Of a stretch of DNA of 54,431 bases, positions 33,482-40,864 are shown piece after piece; within the stretch, counting starts at the first letter, position 1, and each line of letters begins with the position of its first letter. Under the pieces are notes generated by a model, which was not told where the DNA came from, ran no database searches, and worked only from the letters and a program-made list of their open reading frames with translations. The DNA is taken from positions 1-54,431 of the forward strand of contig JAFVCK010000005.1 in NCBI GenBank assembly GCA_017479265.1. The letters run 5' to 3'. This DNA is from Bacteroidales bacterium. GTDB taxonomy: Bacteria > Bacteroidota > Bacteroidia > Bacteroidales > UBA932. The position numbers and the translations under genes are program-made.

Positions 33482-34840
33482 TCAATCTTCTTCTCTACCG
33501 AGCGAGTGGGCCTTTTCGTAGCCGTCTGCGGGGGCCTTCCACATGGAGGCTATGACCACTGCTCCGAGAAGGCCGAATCCTATTGCCACGGCGAACACGG
33601 AATCCCATCCGTAGCTGTCAGCCAGGAATCCGAACAGCATGCCTGATACCAGAGGGCTGACATAGCCGACTATGCCGAGCACTCCGTTGGCGCTGGCGGC
33701 CGCATGCTTGGTGGCCTGGTTGGAGGCCGCTATGCCCAGAAGGGCCTGGGGACCATATACGAAGAAACTTGAGAGGACTATGAAAACTATTGACAGCCAG
33801 TTCATTGAGTCCGGAGTCTTCCAGAACATGAAGAAGGAGAGCGTGGCTCCGAGGGTGCAGATAAGGCATACCCTGTGGGCCTTGCTGGAGAAGAATTTGT
33901 CCGTAGCCCAGCCTGCGACGAGGGTGCCCACAATTCCACCGAACAGCTCGGAAGCGGCCACTACGGACGAGGCCACTGCTATGTCCATTCCCTTGTACTG
34001 GGTCATGAAGGTGGTGCCCCAGTCCAGTATGGTGAAACGTATGACATAGACGCAGAAATTGGTGGCGGCCAGAATCCATATTATAGGGTTGCGGAACACC
34101 ATGAGGTGAATGAATTTCCGGTAGGATTTGTGGTCCTTGACGGTCACTTTCTTCTCGCCGTCCAGTTCCTCCGGCGAGGGGAGTCCAACAGATTCGGGGG
34201 TGTCCTCAAGACCGAAAAACACCAGCACGGCTCCGGCCAGGGCGAGGGCGGCGGGAATGAAGAAGCACCACTGCCAGGCGCTGTAGCTGTATCTCTGCAG
34301 GATGAATCCGCACAGAAGGGCCACGAGTCCCGCTCCTATGGAATGGGAACTGTTCCAGATGCTCTGCTTCGTGGCCAGTTCCGAAGGCCTGAACCAGTTG
34401 GCCATGAGGCTGGCGCAGGGGGGATAGCCCATTCCTTGCATGTATCCGTTGATTATCAGCAGTCCTCCCACGAAATAAGCGAAGCCCAGGGTGGCCTTGC
34501 CTTCGCCGTCCAGCAGGTTCAGGGCCCCGTTTAGCTGGGGGCTGAGCCCTATGAAAATATTGACTACGGCGGACAGGGCCAGACCGAATGCCATTATCGC
34601 CTTGCGGCTGAAACGGTCTGCCAGGAAGCCGTTGGTAAAGCGCGATATTCCATATACTATTCCGTTGATTGTCAGGAAAGTACCGAGCTGGAGCTTGGTC
34701 AGGCCCAGTTCGGATTCAAGCGCCGGCATGACTAGGCTGAAGTTCTTCCTTACAAAATAGAAAAGCAGATATCCGACCATGAGGATTATCAGGGTGCGCC
34801 ACTGCCAGTAGTTATATTTTTTCTCGACTGCTGTATCCAT
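33482..34840 (-). CDS. organophosphate:phosphate antiporter, GlpT/UhpT family
   Basis: Major-facilitator membrane protein of 452 residues with about twelve hydrophobic segments. ATG at 34840 is used; a longer frame to 34957 overlaps the divergent gene. The N-terminal YLLFYFVRKNFSLVMPALE matches the hallmark of the organophosphate:Pi antiporter group, which exchanges glycerol-3-phosphate or hexose-phosphates for inorganic phosphate. A glycerol-3-phosphate substrate would fit glpK/glpF elsewhere in the window, but the substrate is inferred. Divergent from the HAD phosphatase gene. Confidence 0.85.
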   Translation of the reverse strand: MDTAVEKKYNYWQWRTLIILMVGYLLFYFVRKNFSLVMPALESELGLTKLQLGTFLTINGIVYGISRFTNGFLADRFSRKAIMAFGLALSAVVNIFIGLSPQLNGALNLLDGEGKATLGFAYFVGGLLIINGYMQGMGYPPCASLMANWFRPSELATKQSIWNSSHSIGAGLVALLCGFILQRYSYSAWQWCFFIPAALALAGAVLVFFGLEDTPESVGLPSPEELDGEKKVTVKDHKSYRKFIHLMVFRNPIIWILAATNFCVYVIRFTILDWGTTFMTQYKGMDIAVASSVVAASELFGGIVGTLVAGWATDKFFSSKAHRVCLICTLGATLSFFMFWKTPDSMNWLSIVFIVLSSFFVYGPQALLGIAASNQATKHAAASANGVLGIVGYVSPLVSGMLFGFLADSYGWDSVFAVAIGFGLLGAVVIASMWKAPADGYEKAHSLGREED

Positions 34841-34857
34841 TTTTTCAATATTTGATG

Positions 34858-34865
34858 CAAAAATA
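34858..34865 (-). promoter_or_regulatory. -7 box of the GlpT-type gene
   Basis: The minus strand reads TATTTTTG, 17 nt before the ATG at 34840. It lies 1 bp from the divergent -7 box at 34867-34874. Confidence 0.4.
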
Positions 34866-34866
34866 G

Positions 34867-34874
34867 TAAATTTG
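34867..34874 (+). promoter_or_regulatory. -7 box of the HAD phosphatase gene
   Basis: TAAATTTG lies 20 nt before the ATG at 34895, back to back with the minus-strand box at 34858-34865. Confidence 0.4.
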
Positions 34875-34894
34875 TAGCGATTGAAAGAATAAAA

Positions 34895-35782
34895 ATGGAA
34901 AACCATAACAAGACTATCACTCCGCAGATGAGGCTCTTCCTGTCCCGGATAAGGCATGTGGCCCTCGACATGGACGGCACCATCTACCTCGGCAACAGGC
35001 TCTTTCCCTATACGAAGGGCTTTCTCGCGGACCTTCGGGAAATGGGCATAGGTTATTCCTTCCTGACCAACAATCCCACCCGCAGCGTGGCCGATTACCT
35101 TAAGAAACTTTCCGCCATGGGCATAGAGGCCGACGAGGGCAACATGTACACGACTTCCCTCGCCGCCATAGATTATATAAAGGAGAAATATCCTTCGGCA
35201 AAGCGCCTTTTCATGCTCGGGACCCCGAGCATGGCCGAACAGTTCGCCCTGGCCGGCTACGAGGCCTGCGCCGACGACCCTGATGACGTGCCGGATGTGC
35301 TGGTGGTGGCCTTCGACCCAACGCTACGCTACGAAAGGCTGTGCAGGGCCGCCTGGTGGGCCTCGCAGGGCATTCCATATTTGGCCACCAATCCAGACAG
35401 GGTATGTCCTACCGAGCAGCGTACTGTGCTCGTTGACTGCGGCTCCCTGCAGAAATGCATAGAGCATGCGACCTCGCGCAAGCCGGACATAGTGCTCGGA
35501 AAGCCCGACCCGACCATGCTGCAGGGCATAATGCACCGCCACGGCCTGGAGCCTTGCCAGATGGCCATGGTCGGAGACAGGATTTATACCGATACGGCCA
35601 TGGCGCACAATGCCGGGGCCGTAGGCGTGCTGGTCCTCTCCGGCGAGACCACCCTGCAGACCGCCGAGGCCGTCGCAGCCGATGCCGCAGTGAATCCGAA
35701 TCCGGAGTTTTTCGCCCCTGAACTTGTTGTCCGGGACATACAAGAATTCGGCGAATTGCTGCGAATTTGTAAAGAAAAGTAA
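34895..35782 (+). CDS. HAD-superfamily (subclass IIA) phosphatase
   Basis: A 295-residue cytoplasmic hydrolase of the NagD/AraL/phosphoglycolate-phosphatase group. HAD motif I is DMDGT (Asp25 nucleophile, Asp27 acid), motif II is the Thr in FLTNNPTRS, and GKPDP and MVGDRIYTDTAMAHNAG supply motifs III and IV. The cap inserted between motifs II and III is the type IIA form. Relatives hydrolyse phosphoglycolate, glycerol phosphates or sugar phosphates. The divergent GlpT-type transporter makes a phospho-glycerol or sugar-phosphate substrate plausible, which is inference. Confidence 0.88.
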   Translation: MENHNKTITPQMRLFLSRIRHVALDMDGTIYLGNRLFPYTKGFLADLREMGIGYSFLTNNPTRSVADYLKKLSAMGIEADEGNMYTTSLAAIDYIKEKYPSAKRLFMLGTPSMAEQFALAGYEACADDPDDVPDVLVVAFDPTLRYERLCRAAWWASQGIPYLATNPDRVCPTEQRTVLVDCGSLQKCIEHATSRKPDIVLGKPDPTMLQGIMHRHGLEPCQMAMVGDRIYTDTAMAHNAGAVGVLVLSGETTLQTAEAVAADAAVNPNPEFFAPELVVRDIQEFGELLRICKEK

Positions 35783-35797
35783 ATTTTTGTAAAGAAA
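35766..35797 (+). repeat. two 12-bp direct repeats at the end of the HAD gene
   Basis: TTTGTAAAGAAA occurs at 35766-35777 and again at 35786-35797, exactly 20 bp apart, spanning the stop codon. Role unknown; it could be a regulatory site or chance in AT-rich sequence. Confidence 0.45.
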
Positions 35798-35817
35798 CGT
35801 ATATTTCTTCACTTCTT

Positions 35818-35850
35818 GGGACAACTTTGCTTGCAGGGTTGTCCCTTTTG
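35818..35850 (+). terminator. intrinsic terminator after the HAD phosphatase gene
   Basis: GGGACAAC (35818-35825) and GTTGTCCC (35838-35845) form a perfect 8-bp stem with a 12-nt loop, followed by TTTTG. It separates the HAD gene from radC. Confidence 0.65.
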
Positions 35851-35896
35851 CGTTAACTTGCCGCCGCTCTTTCCACAAAACGGAAGGGTGGGTTTT

Positions 35897-36589
35897 ATGA
35901 AAATGATAGATTTGGGGTCGGATGACAGACCCCGCGAAAAGATGATGGAGCATGGTCCTGCGATACTCAGCAACTCCGAACTGCTCGCCGTGCTTCTGCG
36001 TACCGGGACGCGCAAGGAAAATGCCCTCGAAGTTGCCCGCAATCTGCTGAAAGCCGCCGGAGGAAGCCTTACGGAATTGTCATCCATGTCCTTCGAGGCC
36101 ATGACGAACGTCAGCGGGGTTGGCGGCTACAAGGCCTGCTCCGTTGCGGCAGCCATGGAACTTGGCAGGCGGTTTTCGGCGGAGTCCTATCCTTACGAGA
36201 GAATGGCCATAACCAGCGCAGCAATGCTCTACAGGGCCCTTTATCCCAAGCTCAAGGGTCTGGACAGGGAACAGTGCTGGGTGGTGTATCTCAACCGTTC
36301 CAACTTCATAATAGGGATGGAAATGGTTTCGGAGGGAGGCTTTGCCGAGACCGTCATAGACGTGAAGATGATTCTCAAGCACGCCCTTGAGCGAAAGGCC
36401 GCGCAGATAGTGCTTTCGCACAACCATCCTTCAGGCAATCCCAGGCCCGGGAAGGAGGACATAGAGAATACCCGAATGCTGTCGGAAGCCTGCAACACCA
36501 TGGGACTGGTGCTGCTGGACCACATAATATTCGCGGATTCTTCCTACTTCAGCTTCAGCGACGACAAGGTCACGCTGATCAATCCTTGA
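35897..36589 (+). CDS. radC: RadC-family JAMM protein
   Basis: A 230-residue protein of the RadC (UPF0758) family. ATG at 35897 (MKMIDLGSDDRPREKMMEHG) gives the conserved start; the open frame upstream crosses the terminator. An N-terminal helix-hairpin-helix-like region (about 50-80, TNVSGVGGYKA) is followed by a C-terminal JAMM/MPN metal site SHNHPSGNPRPGKED (about 175-190). The historic link to DNA repair is not supported by later work, and the cellular role is unsettled. It ends tail to tail with the OadA-like gene, overlapping by 11 nt. Confidence 0.94.
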   Translation: MKMIDLGSDDRPREKMMEHGPAILSNSELLAVLLRTGTRKENALEVARNLLKAAGGSLTELSSMSFEAMTNVSGVGGYKACSVAAAMELGRRFSAESYPYERMAITSAAMLYRALYPKLKGLDREQCWVVYLNRSNFIIGMEMVSEGGFAETVIDVKMILKHALERKAAQIVLSHNHPSGNPRPGKEDIENTRMLSEACNTMGLVLLDHIIFADSSYFSFSDDKVTLINP

Positions 36590-38372
36590 GGGGCTCTATG
36601 AAGGCTATGATGCGTCCTTTCTCCACCTTGGCTCCCTGCTTGCACTTGACTGCAAGTATGCGTCCCTTCGCGGCGGGAAATACGTCTTCAATGCCATAGA
36701 AGGCCTGTATGTATGCCATGGGCTTGTCGGGGCTGACGAGGGTCCCTGCCGAAGGAGCCTTGGAGTCGTCAACTGCGTCTATCTCCCACAGCAGCCGGCC
36801 CTTGACGGGAGCCTGCACCGCTATGGCTTCGGGATGCAGCCTTGCGAACTCTTCTACATCGAATTCGGGCATTTCCACCACGGGACGCACTACGTTGATG
36901 GGAGCGCCGGCCTTGGCCCTCTGCTGCTCCAGGTCCTTGTTGAAACGCTCCTTGGCAACACCGCTCTTATAGTCGCGGTACTGCCCCTCGTGCATTGCGA
37001 ACTCGAAGAGTTCCTCCTGGTCCTCGCCTTCGTCCCAGCCCTCTTCCTTCATCATCCTGCGGAATTCGGGCAGTGCATCGGGATACATGTCCTGAGGATT
37101 TCCGGTATAGAACTCCAGGCCCTTTTCCTTGGCCAGGGCAGTGATTTCAGGGGCGAGGGGACCTGGCAGAGTGCCCATCTTGCCCAGTATCATTCCCCAA
37201 GTGTCCTTGTCTATTGTGGTCCAGCGGGGCTTGCCGTTCAGTGTGTTCAGCAGGTTCATCAGGGCCGTGTTCTTGACATACTGGCTGAAAGGAGTCACCA
37301 GCGGAGGATATCCGAGCCTGGGCCAGACATACTCTACCTCCTGGAAAAGCTTGACCATCAGTGTGTCCAGGCTGATTTCAGGTCTGCCGTGAGCCCTTTC
37401 CGTGGCGTTGATTGCATTCTGGAAGCCCTTGAGGTCGGCCATCATGGAGCCCATCATTCCGCCCGGGAGTCCGCAGCCCACGAGCAGTGAACTCATAAGG
37501 GCGTTGCTGGGATTTATCCAGTAGCCGAGGAAGTCGTCTATGAATTTCCGGGTGAGGCGGCGCACCTCCATGTATGCATCCATGTCCAGGTCCTTGACAG
37601 CGAAGCCGTCGGCTTTCATCATCTCCCTTATCGTGATGACATCGGGATGGACCTTGCCCCAGGAGAGGGGCTCCACGGCCACGTCCAGATAGTCCGCTCC
37701 CGCCCTTGCGACCTCCAGCATGGAGGCGGGGGAGAATCCCGGACCCGTATGGCCGTGATACTGCACCTTTATATGGGGATATTTCTTCTTTATCTGCGCG
37801 GTCAGGTTGGCAAGGAAGGTGGGCCTTCCCACTCCGGCCATGTCCTTGAGGCATATTTCGTCGGCACCGTATTCGACCACCTTGTCAACTACGCCCATAT
37901 AATACTCTACGGTATGGACGGGGGAGTTGGTGATGCTCAGGGCCACCTGGGAGACCATTCCGGCCTTCTTGGCATATTCCACCGAGAGCCTGAGGTTCCT
38001 GTGGTCGTTCAGTCCGCAGAATGAACGTGCTATGTCCGTGCCCTGCTTCTTCTTGACCTTGAACATAAGTTCCCTTACGTCTGCTGGCACGGGGTTCATT
38101 CTCAAGGCGTTGAGGCCCCTTTCGAGCATGTGGGTCTGTATCCCGGCCTTGTGGAAGGGGGCCGTCCATCTGCGCACGGCCACGTTGGGGTTCTCTCCGA
38201 AGAGCAGGTTGACCTGCTCGAAGGCCCCTCCGTTGGTCTCGACCCTGTCGAAACAGCCCATGTCTATTATTGCCGGTGCAACTTCCTCAAGCTGGTCCAC
38301 TCTGGGCACATATCGCCCGGAGGACTGCCACATGTCCCTGTAAACCAAGGAAAACTTTATCTCTCTTGCCAT
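36579..38372 (-). CDS. oxaloacetate decarboxylase alpha / pyruvate carboxylase subunit B-like carboxyltransferase without biotinyl lysine
   Basis: A 597-residue protein with the HMGL-like carboxyltransferase barrel (about 1-300, FSLVYRDMWQSSGRY, VETNGGAFEQ, EICLKDMAGVGRP, QYHGHTGPG), the conserved PYC/OADA domain (about 300-480) and a C-terminal biotinyl-lipoyl-like domain (about 525-597). In the last domain the place of the biotinylation motif AMKM reads AFYG, so the acceptor lysine is missing. The enzyme would transfer carboxyl groups between oxaloacetate or pyruvate and a biotin carrier, presumably one encoded elsewhere. Related Bacteroidota proteins with altered carrier domains may exist. 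No membrane subunits are adjacent. Confidence 0.88.
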   Translation of the reverse strand: MAREIKFSLVYRDMWQSSGRYVPRVDQLEEVAPAIIDMGCFDRVETNGGAFEQVNLLFGENPNVAVRRWTAPFHKAGIQTHMLERGLNALRMNPVPADVRELMFKVKKKQGTDIARSFCGLNDHRNLRLSVEYAKKAGMVSQVALSITNSPVHTVEYYMGVVDKVVEYGADEICLKDMAGVGRPTFLANLTAQIKKKYPHIKVQYHGHTGPGFSPASMLEVARAGADYLDVAVEPLSWGKVHPDVITIREMMKADGFAVKDLDMDAYMEVRRLTRKFIDDFLGYWINPSNALMSSLLVGCGLPGGMMGSMMADLKGFQNAINATERAHGRPEISLDTLMVKLFQEVEYVWPRLGYPPLVTPFSQYVKNTALMNLLNTLNGKPRWTTIDKDTWGMILGKMGTLPGPLAPEITALAKEKGLEFYTGNPQDMYPDALPEFRRMMKEEGWDEGEDQEELFEFAMHEGQYRDYKSGVAKERFNKDLEQQRAKAGAPINVVRPVVEMPEFDVEEFARLHPEAIAVQAPVKGRLLWEIDAVDDSKAPSAGTLVSPDKPMAYIQAFYGIEDVFPAAKGRILAVKCKQGAKVEKGRIIAFIEPLKD

Positions 38373-38395
38373 ATTTTCGTCTTTATTGCAGTGTA

Positions 38396-38403
38396 CAAAT
38401 ATA
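38396..38403 (-). promoter_or_regulatory. -7 box of the OadA-like gene
   Basis: The minus strand reads TATATTTG, 23 nt before the ATG at 38372. No TTG box at standard spacing. Confidence 0.4.
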
Positions 38404-38444
38404 GCGATTTATAGGCATATTTTGAGAAATTTTCTGCAAATATG

Positions 38445-38474
38445 TTGCACTGAGAGATTTTTTTTGTAACTTTG
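38445..38474 (+). promoter_or_regulatory. promoter of tRNA-His
   Basis: TTG (38445-38447), a 19-bp spacer and TAACTTTG (38467-38474) match the Bacteroidota consensus, 12 nt before the tRNA. Confidence 0.6.
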
Positions 38475-38486
38475 CACCCTACAAAT

Positions 38487-38563
38487 GGTGGATGTAGTTC
38501 AGCTGGTAGAGCATCGGATTGTGGTTCCGAGTGTCGTGGGTTCGAGCCCCATCATCCACCCCA
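38487..38563 (+). tRNA. tRNA-His (anticodon GTG)
   Basis: Full cloverleaf: 7-bp acceptor stem GTGGATG/CATCCAC, D-arm with AGCTGGTAGAGC, anticodon loop TTGTGGT giving GTG, and T-arm with GGGTTCGAGCCCC. The extra G at 38487 faces the discriminator C at 38560, the histidine-specific G-1:C73 pair. CCA is encoded (38561-38563). Own promoter and terminator flank it. Confidence 0.98.
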
Positions 38564-38572
38564 GTTCATCCG

Positions 38573-38598
38573 CCCTGTATTTTTTACAGGGTTTTTTT
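38573..38598 (+). terminator. intrinsic terminator after tRNA-His
   Basis: CCCTGTA and TACAGGG form a perfect 7-bp stem with a 5-T loop, followed by seven Ts. Confidence 0.88.
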
Positions 38599-38609
38599 AT
38601 AACAGTTTC

Positions 38610-39455
38610 TCAGGACCTGGTTTGGATAATGCAGTCACCCGGTGCGAGCAGATGTTCGTCCAAGGTGACGGAGCCTATGCTGTCTGCGGTGATATGGCCG
38701 CTGCGGGGGTTCTTGATATTGGTGACGTGGCCCTTGATACGGGCTTCCAGCACGCTGTCCTCGAACATGCGGTCGCAGTCGGGGCCGAAGGTGCAGTCCT
38801 CGAGGGTGAGTCCGTCCACATAGCACAGCGGCTGTTCGCCCGTTATGTGGCAGCGCACCAAACGCAGGTTCCTGGAATGCCATCCGAGGTATTCCCCGTC
38901 AAGATGGCTGTCGTATATGGTGACATTCTCAGTCTCCCAGAAAGCGTCCTTGGTGACTATCTTTGCGTTGCGTATCACGGCGTTGCGCACATACTGGAAG
39001 ACATACTTTGAGTCGGACTCCAGGCCGTCCACCTCCACATTCTCGCAGAACATGAAGGGATAGGTGCCCTCGTGCAGGCTTACGTGCCTCAGGGTGAGGT
39101 TCCTGACCTTCCAGAAAGTCTCGTCGGCATCGTTTATCCTGACATCCTGAATGTTCAGGGTGTCCATTTCGCGGAAAAACTTGGGACCGTCAATGATGCA
39201 GTCCTTCATGGTCATGTTGTTGCTGTACCAGATGGCCGAGCGGGACCCGACCTCGAAATGGCAGTTCTCTATCAGGGAATTGTCAACATGCCACAGGGGA
39301 TATTTGCCTATGAAACGGCAGCCATAGACCTCTATGTCGCGGCAGCACTTGACTCCTGATTCACCTTCGGTTACTGTAACATTCTCAAGGCGGGTATCCT
39401 TGATTCCGAAAAGAGGCCTCTCGCCTCCGAAACTGCTATCTTTTATAGTTTGCAT
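38610..39455 (-). CDS. DUF3737 family protein
   Basis: A 281-residue protein opening MQTIKDSSFGGERPLFG, the typical start of DUF3737. It consists of repeated short strand units with Cys, Trp or Tyr (YGCRFIGKYPLWHVDN, NMTMKDCIIDGPKFFREMD, NVTIYDSHLDGEYLGWHSRN), consistent with a right-handed beta-helix or pentapeptide-like solenoid. There is no signal peptide, so it is probably cytoplasmic. The family has no established function. It follows the adenosine deaminase gene on the same strand, with its own -7 box just inside the gap. Confidence 0.85.
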   Translation of the reverse strand: MQTIKDSSFGGERPLFGIKDTRLENVTVTEGESGVKCCRDIEVYGCRFIGKYPLWHVDNSLIENCHFEVGSRSAIWYSNNMTMKDCIIDGPKFFREMDTLNIQDVRINDADETFWKVRNLTLRHVSLHEGTYPFMFCENVEVDGLESDSKYVFQYVRNAVIRNAKIVTKDAFWETENVTIYDSHLDGEYLGWHSRNLRLVRCHITGEQPLCYVDGLTLEDCTFGPDCDRMFEDSVLEARIKGHVTNIKNPRSGHITADSIGSVTLDEHLLAPGDCIIQTRS

Positions 39456-39474
39456 GACCGAAATGAATAGTATG

Positions 39475-39482
39475 CAAATATA
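39475..39482 (-). promoter_or_regulatory. -7 box of the DUF3737 gene
   Basis: The minus strand reads TATATTTG, 19 nt before the ATG at 39455 and immediately after the stop of the adenosine deaminase gene. Confidence 0.35.
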
Positions 39483-40805
39483 CTAAATATTCTGCAAAAC
39501 AAAATCATTCCACCTCTTTGTCCACTCCTCGAGCAGGGAATTTTTGGTGGCGGGCGAGGCGGAGCAGTATTTTATCGAATTGAAAGCGAGCCTCTTAAGG
39601 TCCGATAAAGAGAATTCCCAGGCGGCTGCCGCGATGAAGAAATCGTCGGTCATGTTCTCATGCTCCTGGAACGCAGGGTCGTCGGAGGCCAGCACCATGG
39701 GGATGCCCTGGCTGTAATACTTCCTGGCAGGATGCTCCCGCACGTCGGAAATATATTTAAGGGACATGTTGCTCACCGGACACACTTCCAGTGGTATGTC
39801 CTTTTCCATTATTATCTTTTCAAGTCCGGGGTGCCTGTACAGATCATATCCGTGACCTATGCGGCGAGGACCGAGAGCCATGGCATCTTCCATGCTCCGG
39901 CTTCCCGGGTGCAGGGATTCTCCGCAGTGAAGCACCATATCAAGCGAGGGATGTTCCCCGGTAATAGCCTTCAGCATAGGAGCATAGAACGATATGTCAT
40001 TGCTCCTGTCCTCCTCGTTTACAAGGTCTATGGCCACCATGAAATCCTCTCCGAGCAGTTCATCCTTCACGTTTTCATGTATATATGCGGCGTTTCGCAG
40101 CATGCTCTCGGTCATGGACGGCTCTATCCAGGCGTATTTCAGGCCCGAGCCTATCAGTTTTACGCAAAAACCGGGATGGGCGGCGGCCGCCTCGTAGTAG
40201 GCTTTCCTTATGGCCCGTGCAGTCTGGGCAGCCACCTCGGGGGTGCCGAAAGGCAGCAGGCGTAGCTCAACTTCCTGTATTCCAAGCGAAAGGTAATAGT
40301 CGAATACGGCCTTGTAATAACTCAGCACTATATCGTCGGAGGTGGCGAAAAGATGCCTGTCGAATATGGTTTCGAACCACTCCCAGATGCTCCCCGTGCC
40401 ATTGTATCCTTCTGTGGACCAGAGCTTTTCGAGTTCCTCTTCCGATATTTCCTTTCCGGTATAGGGTACATATTCCGGAGGTATCGTATCTCCAGGGGAG
40501 AAAACCCTCAGCGAACCGCGCCCGGGCAGGCTGCCGGTGTGGATGTGCATCCCGGGCACAGAAGCCGCCCATGCCGCCGTCTGCTTTACCGGCATGCAGG
40601 CCAGGCAATGCACATGAAGGTCCGCTCCTTTAGGCAGAAAATGGCAGAACCGGTATAAACCGCTCTGCCATATCTGCTTATCTGTCAGTGTATTGAAGTG
40701 TCCGCAATAGTCCCGGAGAAAATCCTTCCTCAGGGAGCCCAGTTTCCGGTCGACGAGGAGCTCCTTCTCGTCAAATGCAATTCTGTAGGAACGATAATCC
40801 GTCAT
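39483..40805 (-). CDS. adenosine deaminase, ADGF/ADA2-like subgroup
   Basis: A 440-residue metal-dependent hydrolase of the adenosine/AMP deaminase superfamily. Zinc ligands are visible as LPKGADLHVH (His64, His66), HCGES near the middle, RIGHGYDLYRHP and EVCPVSNMSLKYISDVREHP, and LASDDPAF with the catalytic Asp pair. The wording of these motifs is closer to the ADGF/CECR1 group than to short bacterial Add, but without the signal peptide or receptor-binding insert of secreted animal forms. Expected reaction: adenosine to inosine plus ammonia; another purine derivative is possible. Confidence 0.87.
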   Translation of the reverse strand: MTDYRSYRIAFDEKELLVDRKLGSLRKDFLRDYCGHFNTLTDKQIWQSGLYRFCHFLPKGADLHVHCLACMPVKQTAAWAASVPGMHIHTGSLPGRGSLRVFSPGDTIPPEYVPYTGKEISEEELEKLWSTEGYNGTGSIWEWFETIFDRHLFATSDDIVLSYYKAVFDYYLSLGIQEVELRLLPFGTPEVAAQTARAIRKAYYEAAAAHPGFCVKLIGSGLKYAWIEPSMTESMLRNAAYIHENVKDELLGEDFMVAIDLVNEEDRSNDISFYAPMLKAITGEHPSLDMVLHCGESLHPGSRSMEDAMALGPRRIGHGYDLYRHPGLEKIIMEKDIPLEVCPVSNMSLKYISDVREHPARKYYSQGIPMVLASDDPAFQEHENMTDDFFIAAAAWEFSLSDLKRLAFNSIKYCSASPATKNSLLEEWTKRWNDFVLQNI

Positions 40806-40864
40806 TGTGCCCTTGTTTTGGAATTGCCCGCGAAATTAGTAAAAAAATCGCATTCCTGCAAGGG

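Noticed and set aside
40831-40838. Possible -7 box for the adenosine deaminase gene
   Set aside because: The minus strand reads TAATTTCG, a mismatch in the conserved TTTG, with no TTG box upstream.
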